NCBI RefSeq assembly: GCF_905171775.1
Contig: NC_053494.1
Span: forward strand, 194,029,044-194,093,043
DNA length: 64,000 nucleotides
Direction: 5' to 3'
Source: Rana temporaria
Taxonomy: Eukaryota; Chordata; Amphibia; Anura; Ranidae
Below the pieces are notes generated by a model, which did not search any database, was not told the origin of the DNA, and saw only the letters and a list, made by a program, of their open reading frames with translations. Each line of letters starts with the position of its first letter. The stretch's first letter is position 1. Shown in pieces: positions 1 to 11,059 of the stretch. The translations under genes were made by a program, and so were the position numbers.

Positions 1-264
1 GTACACGTCCGAGCGCCCGCCATCCCTCGCATGCGTCGAATGACTTCGACTCATGCGTGGAAGCATTTAACTGGCAGGCCCGCCCACGTCGCCGCGTCAT
101 CGTCGCCGCGACGTCGCGGACACGCCCCGCGTATTGTTTACGCGCGGATTTCTGTATGATGGTGAGTACAGCCACCATACAGAAATCCCCGGGCAGACAT
201 GTACGGTGAAAACGGTCCGACGGACCGGTTTCATCGTACATGTTTGCTCGTCTGTACCCGGCAT
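1..264. mobile_element. Right part of a GTACACACGA-class foldback MITE, cut by window edge
   Basis: The sequence matches the right half of the complete element at 22138-22629, sharing the core GCATGCGTCGAATGACTT, the GCCCGCCCACGTCGCCGCG block and the arm word ACATGTACGGTGAAA. The left half lies outside the window. The element is non-coding; the short frames in it are palindrome artefacts. Harbinger-like assignment is inferred from 3-bp TSDs of relatives. Confidence 0.8.
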
Positions 265-287
265 TATAGTGTTTGTTTTCTTTCTTT

Positions 288-370
288 GGCTTTTTTCCCT
301 CTGTTTTCATTTGGTGATCCGGCCAGTAACAAACTGCCTGTATTAGAGTGCCTACACTTTGGATAAATGA
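288..370. repeat. Short dispersed repeat, first of two copies
   Basis: The stretch around GGCCAGTAACAAACTGCC and TATTAGAGTGCC recurs with substitutions at 40522-40600. No ends or TSD are visible. The rest of 265-435 shows nothing recognisable. Confidence 0.6.
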
Positions 371-435
371 GAACCAGAGGCTCAGCAGACAGCAGCATTG
401 TCAGTCTTAGGAGACTAAGAAAATGTAACCCCTTA

Positions 436-1575
436 GGCCTAGATTCACATACGGCCGATCTACGTTGCGCGGGCGTATCGTACCGTATTTACGCTACGCC
501 GCCGCAACTTAGAGAGGCAAGTGCTGTATTCACAAAGCACTTGCCTCCTAAGTTACGGCGGCGTAGCGTAAATGGGCCCGGCGTAAGTGCGCATAATACA
601 AAGTAGGCTGTAGGGGGCGTGTTGTATTTAAATGAGGCTTGACCCCATGTAGATGCATGGCCGAACAAACGGCGCATGCGTGCGCATGCTCAGTATCACG
701 TCGTATTTACACCCAAATATACGTCGGCTCAATGCCTGTGACGTGAACGTAATTTACACACAGCCCTATTCGCGTACGACTTACGCAAACGACGTAAAAA
801 GATACGCTTGTTCCGATGTCCATACTTTGCATGGGATGCGCCACCTAGAGACCAGCTTTATCTTTACGCCGGCGTATCTCCAAGGCCTCGTACAGACGAC
901 CGGATCTATCCGGTGGGATTGATCCGCGGATCAGTTCCAGCAGATAGATCCGGTCGTGTGTACGTCCGAGCGGACATTTCCCGGCAGATAAAAATCCAGC
1001 CGACGGATTCCCAGCGGATAAAAATTTCTTAGCATGCTAAGAAATCTATCCGCTGGAATCCAGTCCAGCGGACTGATCCGGTCGCTCCCCTCCCTCGCAT
1101 GCGTCGTAATGATTTGACGCATGCGTGGAAGTATTTACCTTCCAGCGTCGCCCACATCGCCGCGACGGCGCGACACATCACCGCGGATGTATTCCGTGCG
1201 GATTTCGATCTGATGGTGTGTACAGCCATCAGATCCAAATCCGCCAGAGGATTTATCCGCTGGAAACGGTCCGGCGGACCGTTTCCCGCCGATATCCTCT
1301 CGCGTGTACGGGGCCTAACATAAACGGCGTAACTAATTGCGACGGGCGAACGTACGTTCGTGAATCAGCGTATCTAGTCAACGGAAGTGCCACCTAGTGG
1401 CCAGCGTAAATATGCACCCTAAGATACGACGGCATATGAGACTTACGCCGCTTGTATCTTTGCCTAATTTAAGCGTATTTGGTTTCCAGAATACGCTTAA
1501 ATTTACGACGGCGTAGATTCAGAGTTACGACGGCGTATCTACTGATACGCCGGCATAACTGTACCTGAATCCACC
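436..1575. mobile_element. GATTC-ended foldback MITE (Harbinger-like), interrupted
   Basis: Ends are CCTAGATTCA on the left and its near-inverse TGAATCCACC on the right. Arms are rich in ACGCCGGCGTA and TACGACGG words, as in the copies at 1696, 3438, 11288 and 45007. A second MITE (884-1315) sits inside it. No TSD could be fixed. Superfamily is inferred from relatives with 3-bp TSDs. Confidence 0.75.
884..1315. mobile_element. Nested GTACACACGA-class MITE (GGATCTATCCG word)
   Basis: It runs from GGCCTCGTACAGACGA to the near-inverse CGCGTGTACGGGGCC, with flanking triplets CAA and TAA (one mismatch). The arms repeat ATCCGCTGGAA and GGATCTATCC words around the shared core GCATGCGTCGTAATGATT. 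It is 432 bp and non-coding, and it interrupts the 436-1575 element, so it is younger. Confidence 0.8.
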
Positions 1576-1695
1576 TATAAAAGTGGTTTTAAACCCTGTT
1601 ACATCACTTTTATCTACCGCTAAGCCTACAGTATATTAAGGATTACCTGTAGGTATGGTGAATATCTTCTAAACTTGCACAGTTTAGAAGATATT

Positions 1696-2699
1696 GAGCT
1701 AGATTCAGGTACCCTTTACGTCGGCGTATCTATAGATACGCCGCGTAAGTTGAAAGATGCGCCGTCGTATCTATGCTTGCTATTCAGGGAGCTAGATACG
1801 CCTGAATTTCTGCTTCCTCCGACCGACGTAAGTCTTAGTACGCCGTCGTATCTAGGGTGCATATTTACGCTGGCCGCTAGGGGCGCTTCCATAGATTTAC
1901 GCGTATAATATGTAAATGAGCTAGATACGCCGATTCACGAACGTACTTGCGCCCGCTACGCCGTTTACGTAAGGCTTACGTCCGGCGTAACATTACCCCT
2001 GCTATATGAGGAGCAGCCAATGTTAAGGTATGGACGTCGGAACAGCCGTAGAATTTTATGTTGTTTACGTAAGTGGTACGTGAATGGGGCTGTGCGTAGG
2101 TTACGTTCACATCGAAAGCATTGCGCCAACGTTTCTTAGGGAGTTGAAAATTTTAACCATTCAAGAATCCATCTAGTATCATCCTCTGAAATCATCACGC
2201 CACCCAACGCCTATACTGTATCAATTACATTCAGCACTGTGGCTATTGAGCGTTTTTTTCTTAGAGTGATAAGATTGGGGTTCTTTTACTATCCTGTTTT
2301 TTTGTGTTTTCTTTTGTATTAAGTGCAAATGCTATGTATTTTTGTAAAATTCTATTAAAATATTATTAATTTTATCAGGGTGTGCCTACAAAGTCAAAAT
2401 TTTCTTTGTTAAAGACATAATTACATGTCTTTCTCCACAAACCCATCTTAGGGAGTATATGCAACGTGATTCTGAGCATGCGCGCGCATGCGCCGTACGA
2501 ACGGCAATTCATTTACATGGGGTCACGGCTAATTTAAATGAAGCACGCCCCCTACCTGCCTATTTACACTACGCCGGCGCAACGTACGGCGCGGGATCTT
2601 TCAGAATACTGTTCTGGGCTCCCTGAATTACGTTGGCATAGCGCATATGAGATGCGCTACGCCGGCCAAAAGGTACGCCGCTGTACCTGAATCTAGCTC
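1696..2699. mobile_element. GATTC-ended MITE with unrelated AT-rich interior
   Basis: Perfect terminal inverted repeats GAGCTAGATTCAGGTA / TACCTGAATCTAGCTC are flanked by the triplet ATT on both sides, a plausible 3-bp TSD. Arms match other copies, but about 2115-2460 is AT-rich and absent from the siblings, so it is either captured DNA, an insertion, or a remnant of a longer parent. No transposase frame is visible. Confidence 0.8.
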
Positions 2700-2702
2700 A
2701 TT

Positions 2703-3288
2703 CACTGTATCCGCATGTGCCAACGTTATCAGCACGGGCAGTTTATTCAGTAGCCGCGCTTTGACCGGCGGCTCCCACGCGCATGCACGAATGTGACGTC
2801 ATTGCGGCTTTGGCCAATCACAGCGCTGGAGCCCGCAAACCCGGAAATAACTCCAGGAGACACGTTTTACTGTTGTGGGTATACAGTATTAACACTTAAA
2901 ATGGTTTGTTTCATCCATGTAAATTGATACATTCTGCTGGAGAGCCTGTGTTTTTGAAAAATAGACTTGCTGGCTGGATCACCAGATACAAATAGAAGAA
3001 AGGAATCCTAAAAAAGAAAATAAATGCAGCTGTCACATCTAAGAATTGGTAAGTTGCAATATAATAAATGTTTACTTTTGGGTTTTAACTTTTAAGTATA
3101 ACTAAAGACAAAACTTTTGTTTTGGATAGAGTGGAAAGGGACGAGAACAAATGTCAGATTATATTGCTGTCTGTGCCCGATCTATTTGTCCTTTTTATCG
3201 TTATCATTGAAAGGGAAAGTAAAAAAAAAAAAATCCCAAATTTTGGGCTGTCCCAAGAGAAGTAATAGAGGGAAAATCTTCCAATAGG
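2703..3288. other. No gene; short GC-rich patch with CRE- and CCAAT-like words
   Basis: About 2755-2860 is GC-rich and holds TGACGTCA (2794-2801) and CCAAT (2814-2818) among CpG-rich sequence. This resembles a promoter fragment from a dispersed frog repeat rather than a host promoter, because no exon follows. About 2870-3288 is AT-rich with nothing recognised. Confidence 0.4.
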
Positions 3289-3296
3289 GTCCTGGT

Positions 3297-4274
3297 CAGG
3301 GCCGATCCTAGGCAGGGTGCACAGGGTGCATTGCACCCAGGCGCCTGCAGAGGTGGGGGTGCTGAACATCCAACAGACTCTCCAACAGAAGCCCTCTCTA
3401 TGTCCATCACAGAGGCTCCCCTCCAGCTCCCAATAAAGGGCCAGATTCAGGTAGAAGTGCGGCGTAGATATGTTACACGGCCGCAAGTTTTCATCACAAG
3501 TGCCTGATTCACAAAGCACTTGCGATGAAAACTTTGCCGGCGGCCTCCGGCGTAAGCCCGCGTAATTTAAATGGGCGTGTGCCATTTATATTAGGCGCGC
3601 TCCCGCGCCGGACCTACTGCGCATGCTCCGTTTCGTAACTCCCGCTGTGCTTTGCGCGAAGTGACGTCATTTTTTCGAACGGCGACACGCGTAGCGTAAT
3701 TCCATATTCCCGGACGGCTTACGCAAACGATGTGAATCTTTAAATTTCGACGCGGGAACGACGGCCATACTTTATACAGCAATACGATTGCTGTGTAAAG
3801 TTAAGGCACCAAAAACGACGACTAACTTTGCGACGGGAAACTAGACTAGCGGCGACGTAGCAAACGCGAAAATCCGTCGTGGATCGCCGTAACTCCTAAT
3901 TTGCATACCCGACGCTGGTTTACAACTCAAACTCCCCCCAGCGGCGGCCGGTGGGTATCTATGCGTAACTGATTCTATGAATCAGTCGCATAGATACTCT
4001 GAGAGATAGGACGGAGTATCTGAGATACTTCGTCGTATCTCCGCTGTGAATCTGGCCCAAAGTACTCTGCTTCTCTTCCTGTATTGTGTTTATTGTGAAG
4101 AGATCATGTAAGGATCCCTGGGTAATGAAGACTTCGTGGGGGAGCATCTCTGTGGTTGAGTCCTTGCCATAAAAACATTTGTAAAGGGGAGGAGTTAGTA
4201 AAATGACGACGCCCGTGTGGGGGCGCCAGAAATATTTCTGCACCCAGGCGCCTGTGACCCTAGGATCGGCCCTG
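3297..4274. mobile_element. hAT-type non-autonomous element with nested MITE
   Basis: Terminal inverted repeats CAGGGCCGATCCTAGG / CCTAGGATCGGCCCTG are near perfect. Flanks GTCCTGGT (3289-3296) and GTCTTGGT (4275-4282) match at 7 of 8 positions, fitting a hAT 8-bp TSD. Just inside both ends is CACCCAGGCGCCTG in the same orientation. No transposase remains; a MITE occupies 3438-4058. Confidence 0.85.
3438..4058. mobile_element. GATTC-ended MITE nested in a hAT element
   Basis: It runs from GGGCCAGATTCAGG to GTGAATCTGGCCC with AAA on both sides (3435-3437 and 4059-4061), consistent with a 3-bp Harbinger-type TSD. It is a 621-bp foldback with long imperfect arms. Its right half is closely related to the truncated copy at 5191-5581. 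Confidence 0.85.
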
Positions 4275-4282
4275 GTCTTGGT

Positions 4283-5190
4283 GGTCCAATAGAATTTTTT
4301 TTCACCTATTTAATGCTTTCCAGCCTGGAGGAGAGATGTGCGCTCTTATTGACCCCGCATCTCTCCATAAAGAGGACCTGTCACACACATTCCTATTACA
4401 AGGGATATTTACATTCCTTGTAATAGGAATAAAAGTGATAATAAAAAAAAAAAAAAAAAAAAAAAGAAGTGTAAAAAAAGAAATAAATATGTAAAAAAAA
4501 AAAATATATATATTTTTTAACGCCCCTGTCCCCGGTAGCTCGCGTGCAGAAGCGAACACACACGCAAGTCCCGCCGACATATGTAAACGCTGTGTAAACC
4601 ACATATGTGAGGTATCACCGTGTGCGTTAGAGTGCCAGCAACAATTCTAGCACTAGATCTCCTCTGTAAATCTAAACTGGTAACCTGTAAAAAAATTCAA
4701 AGCGTTGCCTATGGAGATTTTTAAGTACCGAAGTTTGGCGCCATTCCATGAGTGTGCGCAATTTTAAAGCGTGACATGTTAGGTATCTATTTACTCGGTG
4801 TAACATCATATTTCATATTTTACAAAAAAATTGGGCTAACTTTACTGTTTTGTTATTTTTGTAATTCATGAAACAATTTTTTTCCAAAAAAAAGGCGTTT
4901 GAAAGATTATTGCGCAAATAGCGTGCAAGATAAAACGTTTCAATGACCATCGTTTTATTCCCTAGGGTGTCTGCTAAAAAAACATATATAATGTTTGGGG
5001 GTTCTGCGTAATTTTCTAGCAAAAAAATTATGATTTGTACATGTAGGAGAGAAGTGCCAGAATAGGCCCGGTATGGATGTGTGTATAACAGCCCTGTATG
5101 GAAGTGGTTAAGCATTATATGGCCCGGAAGGTAAAAAAAAAAGTATATTCTCTCACATACTGTATGTATGTTTAAAGTGTTTTGAAACGC
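4283..5190. repeat. Ranid-type middle repeat (GTTTGGGGGTTCTGCGTAA family)
   Basis: The sequence has poly-A tracts near 4443-4510 and the blocks CACATATGTGAGGTATCACC and GTTTGGGGGTTCTGCGTAA, recognised from memory as an abundant frog repeat. It holds only short incidental frames. Element class is unknown. Confidence 0.5.
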
Positions 5191-5581
5191 AAGCATAGCG
5201 TACTTCCGTATTCCCGGACGTGTTACGCAAACGACGTTAAATTTTAAATTTTGACGCGTGAACGACGGCCATACTTTAGACGGCAATACGATTGCTGACT
5301 AAAGTTAGGGCACCCAAAACGACGACTTTGCGATGGGAAACTAGACTAGCGGCGACGTAACTCCTAATTTGCATTCCCGACGCTGGTTTACGACGCAAAC
5401 TCCCCCCAGCGGCGGCCGCGGTACTGCATCCTAAGATCCGACAGTGTAAAACAATTACACCTGTCGGATCTTATGGATATCTATGCGTAACTGATTCTAT
5501 GAATCAGTCGCATAGATAGAAACAGAGATACGACGGCGTATCAGGAGATACGCAGTCGTATCCCTTTTGTGAATCTGGCCC
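5191..5581. mobile_element. Right arm of a truncated GATTC-ended MITE
   Basis: It matches the right half of 3438-4058, including CCCGACGCTGGTTTACGACG and the terminal GTGAATCTGGCCC. The left end is missing. Adjacent 5582-5889 shows nothing recognised. Confidence 0.8.
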
Positions 5582-5889
5582 TTAGAGTGTGAAAAAACTT
5601 TCATTTGGCACACGGTTATGCTATGATCCTATTTAATTCAATGAGCGTGTCTGGCAATCCGCACTGCCTGCCAAGCACAGAATGCACAGTTACATTTGCC
5701 AGACCATGAAGCAAAGACGTACAGCTGTGGTAATGTGTGAGGAATCTTAGAACCTACTGTTATTTTTGCATACTCTTTGCCACCTATGTAAACTCAGCTT
5801 AAAGGGTAACTCTACATCCATGGAAAAAAATAGCAAATTATAAAACAAATATATTGCGTATACAAATGCTAAAGTCAAATGAATGTTAT

Positions 5890-6400
5890 TAACCACTTGA
5901 CCTCTGGAAGCTTTACTTCCCTTTATGACCAGGTAAATTTGTGTGACACGGCACTGCGTTATTTTAAATGACAATTGCGTGGGTGTACAGTATTGTACCC
6001 AAATAACATTTATGTCCCTTTCCCCACAAATAGTGCTTTCTCTTGGTGGTATTTGATCACCTCTGCATTTTTTTTTTTACGCTATAAACAAAAAACGACT
6101 GACAATTTTGAGAAAAAAACTATATTTTTTACTTTCTACTGTAAAACATACCCAATAAAAAAATGTAAAAAAATCTAATTTGTTCATGAATTTAGGCCAA
6201 TATGTATTCTGCTACATATTTTTGGTCGAAAGCGTATATTGATGTGTTTGGGTAAATGTTATAGCGTTTGCAAACTATGGAATATTTGTATTTATTTATT
6301 TTATATATATTCTTAAAAAATAAGTGTATATTTATTGGTTTTCATAAAAGTTATAGCATTTGCAAACTATGGAATATTTTTATTTATCTTTTTATTTATT
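5890..6400 (+). repeat. Ranid repeat family A, diverged copy
   Basis: It starts TTAACCACTTGACCTCTGG and carries GCACTGCGTTATTTTAAATG, CCACAAATAGTGCTTTC and GGTGGTATTTGATCACC, the hallmarks of family A in this window (also near 11060, 19972, 29560, 36585, 43735, 53346 and 59385). Coding potential is absent. Class is unknown; the long AT-rich tail is typical of the copies here. Confidence 0.7.
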
Positions 6401-6688
6401 TTTCCCAGAGTAGCAGAGTCAGGGAGGTTGGGTTATACACAGGCAGGATGGATCAAGTAGAGGGCACAGACAGAAACGTGGTCAGGAAACAAGCCAGGTC
6501 TACAACCGATCAGAGAAGCAGGAGCCAATGGAGCAGACAAAAGGAGGTCAGGGGACAAGCCAAGGTCAGTGCAGGCAGAGTTCAGAGAGTAGTCATGACA
6601 AGCCGGGTCAGCAAGTGGAATCAGGATACAGGATTACAGGAACAGAGGATACAAAGGAGAATGAAGACAAAGCAGCAGAGATCCTGAG
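6401..6688. repeat. Purine-rich dispersed repeat (AGCCGGGTCA type)
   Basis: It contains AGCCGGGTCAGCAAG and AGGAACAGAGG-like purine runs resembling the longer copy at 20565-21240. The open frame across it comes from low-complexity purine sequence. It could be an LTR fragment, but no paired LTR or primer site is seen. Confidence 0.4.
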
Positions 6689-7790
6689 TAGGGATGAGCC
6701 GAACACCCCCCTGTTCGGTTCGCACCAGAACTTGCGAACACACCAAACGTTCGTGTGAACTTTAGAACCCTATTAAAGTCTATGGGACTCGAACGTTTGA
6801 AATCTAAAGTGTTAATTTTAAAGGCTAATATGCAAGTTATTGTCCTAAAAAGTGTTTGGGGACCTGGGTCCTGTCCCAGGGGACATGTATCAATGCAAAA
6901 AAAAGTTTTAAAAACGGCCGTTTTTTCAGGAGCAGTGATTTTAATAATGCTAAAAGTGAAACAATAAAAGTGAAATATCCCTAGGGGGGGTGTAAAGTTA
7001 GCATGTGAAATAGCACATGTTTCCAGAACTGTCCCTGCACAAAGTGTCATTTCTGAAAGAAAAAAAGACATTTAAAACTGACTTGCGGCTATAATGAATT
7101 GTCGGCACTGGCAATTCAGAGAGAATTCATTCATAAAAAAAAAAAAAAGCGTGGGGGTCCCCCCAAATTCAATTACCAGGCCCTTAAGGATATGCAAAGG
7201 AAGGAATGTATGGACAGCCGCACTACAAAGTCTTAAAAAAGATGTGCCCTTTATTGGTAAAGGAAAAAATGCACTACAAGAATCAGCACACAGTGGGGAA
7301 AACAGCTGATGCGTTTCGCATTGAACTTCAATGCTTAGTCATAGCTATGACATTCCTTCCTTTGCATATCCTGTGCATTGCCGGCACCCATTTGGTTCTT
7401 GAGTGGACAGTGATTACCCTAAGTGTGCTCACCTGGAGCGGCAGCTTCCTTACCTGTTCGTTACCAGGCCCTTCAGGTCTGGAATGGATATTAAGGGGAA
7501 CCCCGCCGTCAATTAAAAAAAATTACGTGGGGTTTCCCCCCAAATATCCATTCCAGACCCTTCAGGTCTGGTGTGGATTTTAAGGGGAACTCCACCCCAA
7601 ATAAAAAAAAAATGGCGTCGAGTTCCCCCAAAAATCCAGCGATGGGTGACCTCCGGTCCAGCGATGAGAAGATCCATCCATCCAGAGCGCAGTATCGCTG
7701 ACCTCCTCTCTCCGCTGGACACAGCCCAGCGGAATGACGCGGCTCTAGCTTTGACATTTCTTATATAGGGGAGGCGGGCCACCTGTCACG
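6689..7790. mobile_element. hAT-like element (TAGGGATGAGC end), copy 1
   Basis: It begins TAGGGATGAGCCGAACA and shares its body with 48099-49150: AAAAAGTGTTTGGGGACCTG, the tract near CATGTATCAATGCAAAA, and repeated AGGCCCTTCAGGTCTGG blocks. The body contains opposed copies of the GGGGAACTCC block. The right end is not defined. A 275-bp retroposed insert splits it at 7186-7460. No transposase is visible. Confidence 0.65.
7186..7460 (-). mobile_element. Retroposed insert with foldback ends and degenerate hammerhead motif
   Basis: A 13-bp direct repeat TTACCAGGCCCTT flanks it (7173-7185 and 7461-7473), showing target-primed retroposition. Inside are 23-bp inverted arms (7187-7209 and 7350-7372). 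On the minus strand at 7313-7341 is a hammerhead-like core: stem II GCATTG/CAATGC and an intact GAAAC, but two changes in the CUGANGA box. An AATAAA also lies on the minus strand. Penelope/retrozyme origin is inferred. Confidence 0.75.
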
Positions 7791-7929
7791 TGACCCCGCA
7801 CCCAATTTTAATCTTATAGCGCCTGCAATACGCTCCAGTGTAAAAGGGGTCTTATTGCTTCTTTTTTGAATCAGGTAATATATACAAAACAATTGCCATA
7901 GATTTCTTTCCATTTTCTTTACCATCCCA

Positions 7930-8527
7930 TTTCCATCTAAGAGTCCTTTCACACTGAGCCGCTCATAGCGTCGGCGGTAAAACTCTGCTATTTTTACTGC
8001 CAACGCTATGGGCGGATTTGCTAGCGCCCGAGGAAGGGTTAAAACCTCCCGCAATGCGCTGCTGCAGCAGCGCATTGCCAGCGGTATAGCTGCGCTGTCC
8101 CATTGATTTCAATTTCAATTTGTAAATACACTGCTCCTTCTCCGCTCCAAAGATGTGGCTAGCAGGACTTTTTTTCTACACTTTTTTTTACCGTCCTGCT
8201 GGCGCAATTCTCCAGTGTGAAAGCCCGCCCGAGGGCTTTCACACTGGAGACAATTGAGCAGCTTCTTAAAAATAGCGCCTGCAACCGCCCTTAAGAAGCT
8301 GCTCAATTGTCCCCAGTGTGAAAGCCCTCTGGCTCCCACTGGAGCATTGCGCCAGCAGGACGGTAAAAAAGTCCTGCTAGCCACATTTTTGGAGCGGAGA
8401 AGGGGCGGTGTATTTACCGCTAGTTCACCGCTGCTGCCCATTGAAATCAATGGGACAGCGCAGCTATACAGCAGCAGCGCATTGCGGGCGGTTTTAACCC
8501 TTCCTCGGGCACTAGCAAATCGAGGTT
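7930..8527. mobile_element. Long foldback MITE (CTTTCACACTG family)
   Basis: Left and right halves are inverted copies: CTTTCACACTG, GCTAGCAGGACTTTTT, CCTGCTGGCGCAATT and CCCGAGGAAGGGTT each recur in inverse. The outer right end is missing, since the left terminal block has no partner after GCACTAGCAAAT. It is non-coding; the two opposed ~110-aa frames are palindrome artefacts. Confidence 0.75.
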
Positions 8528-8534
8528 ATTGAGT

Positions 8535-9166
8535 TATTTGGTCATAACAAGGGGTGTTATGCATGGCAGCAAAAGAACACAGCATTCCAAGAAAAACACT
8601 TGCTACCCACAGTAAAATTTGATGGCGGTTCCATCTTGCTGTGTGGCCAGTGCCAGTACTGGAAATCTGATTAAAGTTGAGGGTCACATGGATTCCACAC
8701 AATATCAGCAGATTCTTGAGAATAATGTTGAGGAATCAGTCACAAAGTTACACCGGGGTTGGATATTTTAACAAGACAACGACCCAAAACACGGCTAAAA
8801 ATCTACTCTGCATTTATGCTGAGGAACAAGTACAATGTTCTGGAATGGCCATCCCAGTCCCCAGACCTGAATATCATTGAACATCTGTGGGGTGATCTGA
8901 AGTGGGCTGTCCATGCTCGGCAACCATCAAGCCTAACTGAACTGGAGATGTTTTGTAAGGAGGAATGGTCCAAAATACATCCATCCAGAATCCAGACACT
9001 CATTACAGGCTATAGGAAGCGTCTAGAGGCTGTTATTTCTGCTCTACTAAATATAAATGTGATTTTTCTGTTGGGGTGCGCAAATTTCTGCACCTGTCTA
9101 ATTTTGTTTTGATGCATATTGCGCATTTTCTGTTAATCCAATAAACCTAATTTCACTACTGAAATA
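8535..9166 (+). mobile_element. Tc1/mariner 3' half, decayed
   Basis: The 3' part of a Tc1-like transposon is present, including the second and third catalytic regions and a terminal stretch after 9060. The 5' TIR, DNA-binding domain and first catalytic Asp are missing. It directly abuts the MITE at 9170. Confidence 0.85.
8640..9063 (+). pseudogene. Tc1-like DDE transposase, C-terminal half, frameshifted
   Basis: The motif QDNDPKH (about 8772-8792) supplies the second catalytic Asp in one frame, with an in-frame stop just before it and a frameshift after it. The other frame continues with SPDLNIIEHLWGDLKW, where E (codon at 8879) is the third catalytic residue, and ends in YRKRLEAVISA as Tc1 transposases do. 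The protein would cut and paste Tc1 DNA at TA sites; this copy cannot be functional. Confidence 0.85.
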
Positions 9167-9169
9167 TTA

Positions 9170-10037
9170 GGCCTCGTACACACGATCAGTCCAAACCGAT
9201 GAAAACGGACTGAGGCCTCGTACACACGACTGAACATGTCTGCTGAAACTGGTCCGCGGACCAGTTTCCGCGGACATGTCCGACCGTGTGTAGGGCCTAG
9301 CGGACTGGATTCCTGGCCGAGAGGACAGGTTTCCAGCGGACAAAAGTTTCTTAGCATGCTAAGAAACATGTCCGCTGGAAAGCTGTCCGTCGGACATGTC
9401 CGATGGTCAGTACGACTCATCGGACATGTCCGCTGGCCCGAAATCCCGTGCATGCGTCGAAGTGATTCGACGCATGCGTGGAAGCATTGAACTTCCGGGT
9501 TCACGCACGTCGCCGCGTCATCGTCATCGTTTCTGTCCATGGGGAATTTGGTCTGATGGTGTGTACACACATCAGACCAAATTCTGCCAGCAGACATGTC
9601 CGATGAAAACAGTCCGCGGAACGTTTTCATCGGACATGTCGGGTCGTGTGTACGTGGCCTGAAGGACCGTTTCATCAGTCCAAACCAATCGTGTGTAGGC
9701 CCCATCGGACAGTTTTCCTTCGGTCCAAAAAAAGAGAACTTGCTTTAAAATTGGACCGATGGACGCCTGACCGATAGGTCAAAACCGATGGTTAGTACGC
9801 AAAAGCATCGGTTCCAAACCCGGGCATGCTCAGAATCAAGTCGATGCATGCCTGGAAGCATTGAACTTTATTTTTCTCTGCACGTCGTTGTGTTTTACGT
9901 CACCGCGTTGGACTCGATCGGTTTTTGAACTGATCGTGTGTAGGCACATCAGACCATCAGTCAGCTTCATCGGTTAACCAATGAAACGGACCTTCAGTTT
10001 GTTTTCATCAGTTTTGACGGATCGTGTGTACAGGGCC
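9170..10037. mobile_element. GTACACACGA-class MITE (ACCGATGAAAACGG word) with nested MITE
   Basis: It runs from GGCCTCGTACACACGATC to GATCGTGTGTACAGGGCC with TTA on both sides (9167-9169, 10038-10040). Removing the inner element restores the left arm palindrome. The core GCATGCTCAGAATCAAGTCG is shared with 37585 and 44336. It is non-coding, and the 3-bp TSD supports a Harbinger-like origin. Confidence 0.88.
9214..9659. mobile_element. Nested GTACACACGA-class MITE (GGACATGTCCG word)
   Basis: It runs from GGCCTCGTACACACGACT to TCGTGTGTACGTGGCC, flanked by TGA on both sides (9211-9213, 9660-9662). It carries about seven copies of GACATGTCC or close variants and the core GCATGCGTCGAAGTGATT. It is inserted in a related MITE, so the class transposed in at least two rounds. 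Confidence 0.88.
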
Positions 10038-10153
10038 TTACTGTGTCCTTCAGTTATCTGATAGATCAAAATGAAATTGCTGATCCGAACACCCAAATAT
10101 TTAGAAATGATAATCATGGAAATTGTCAGGGGTTCCTAAACTTTTGCATACGA

Positions 10154-11059
<906 letters not shown>

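Noticed and set aside
2794..2818. CRE plus CCAAT pair as a host promoter
   Set aside because: It lies in a repeat-derived CpG-rich patch with no downstream exon or start.
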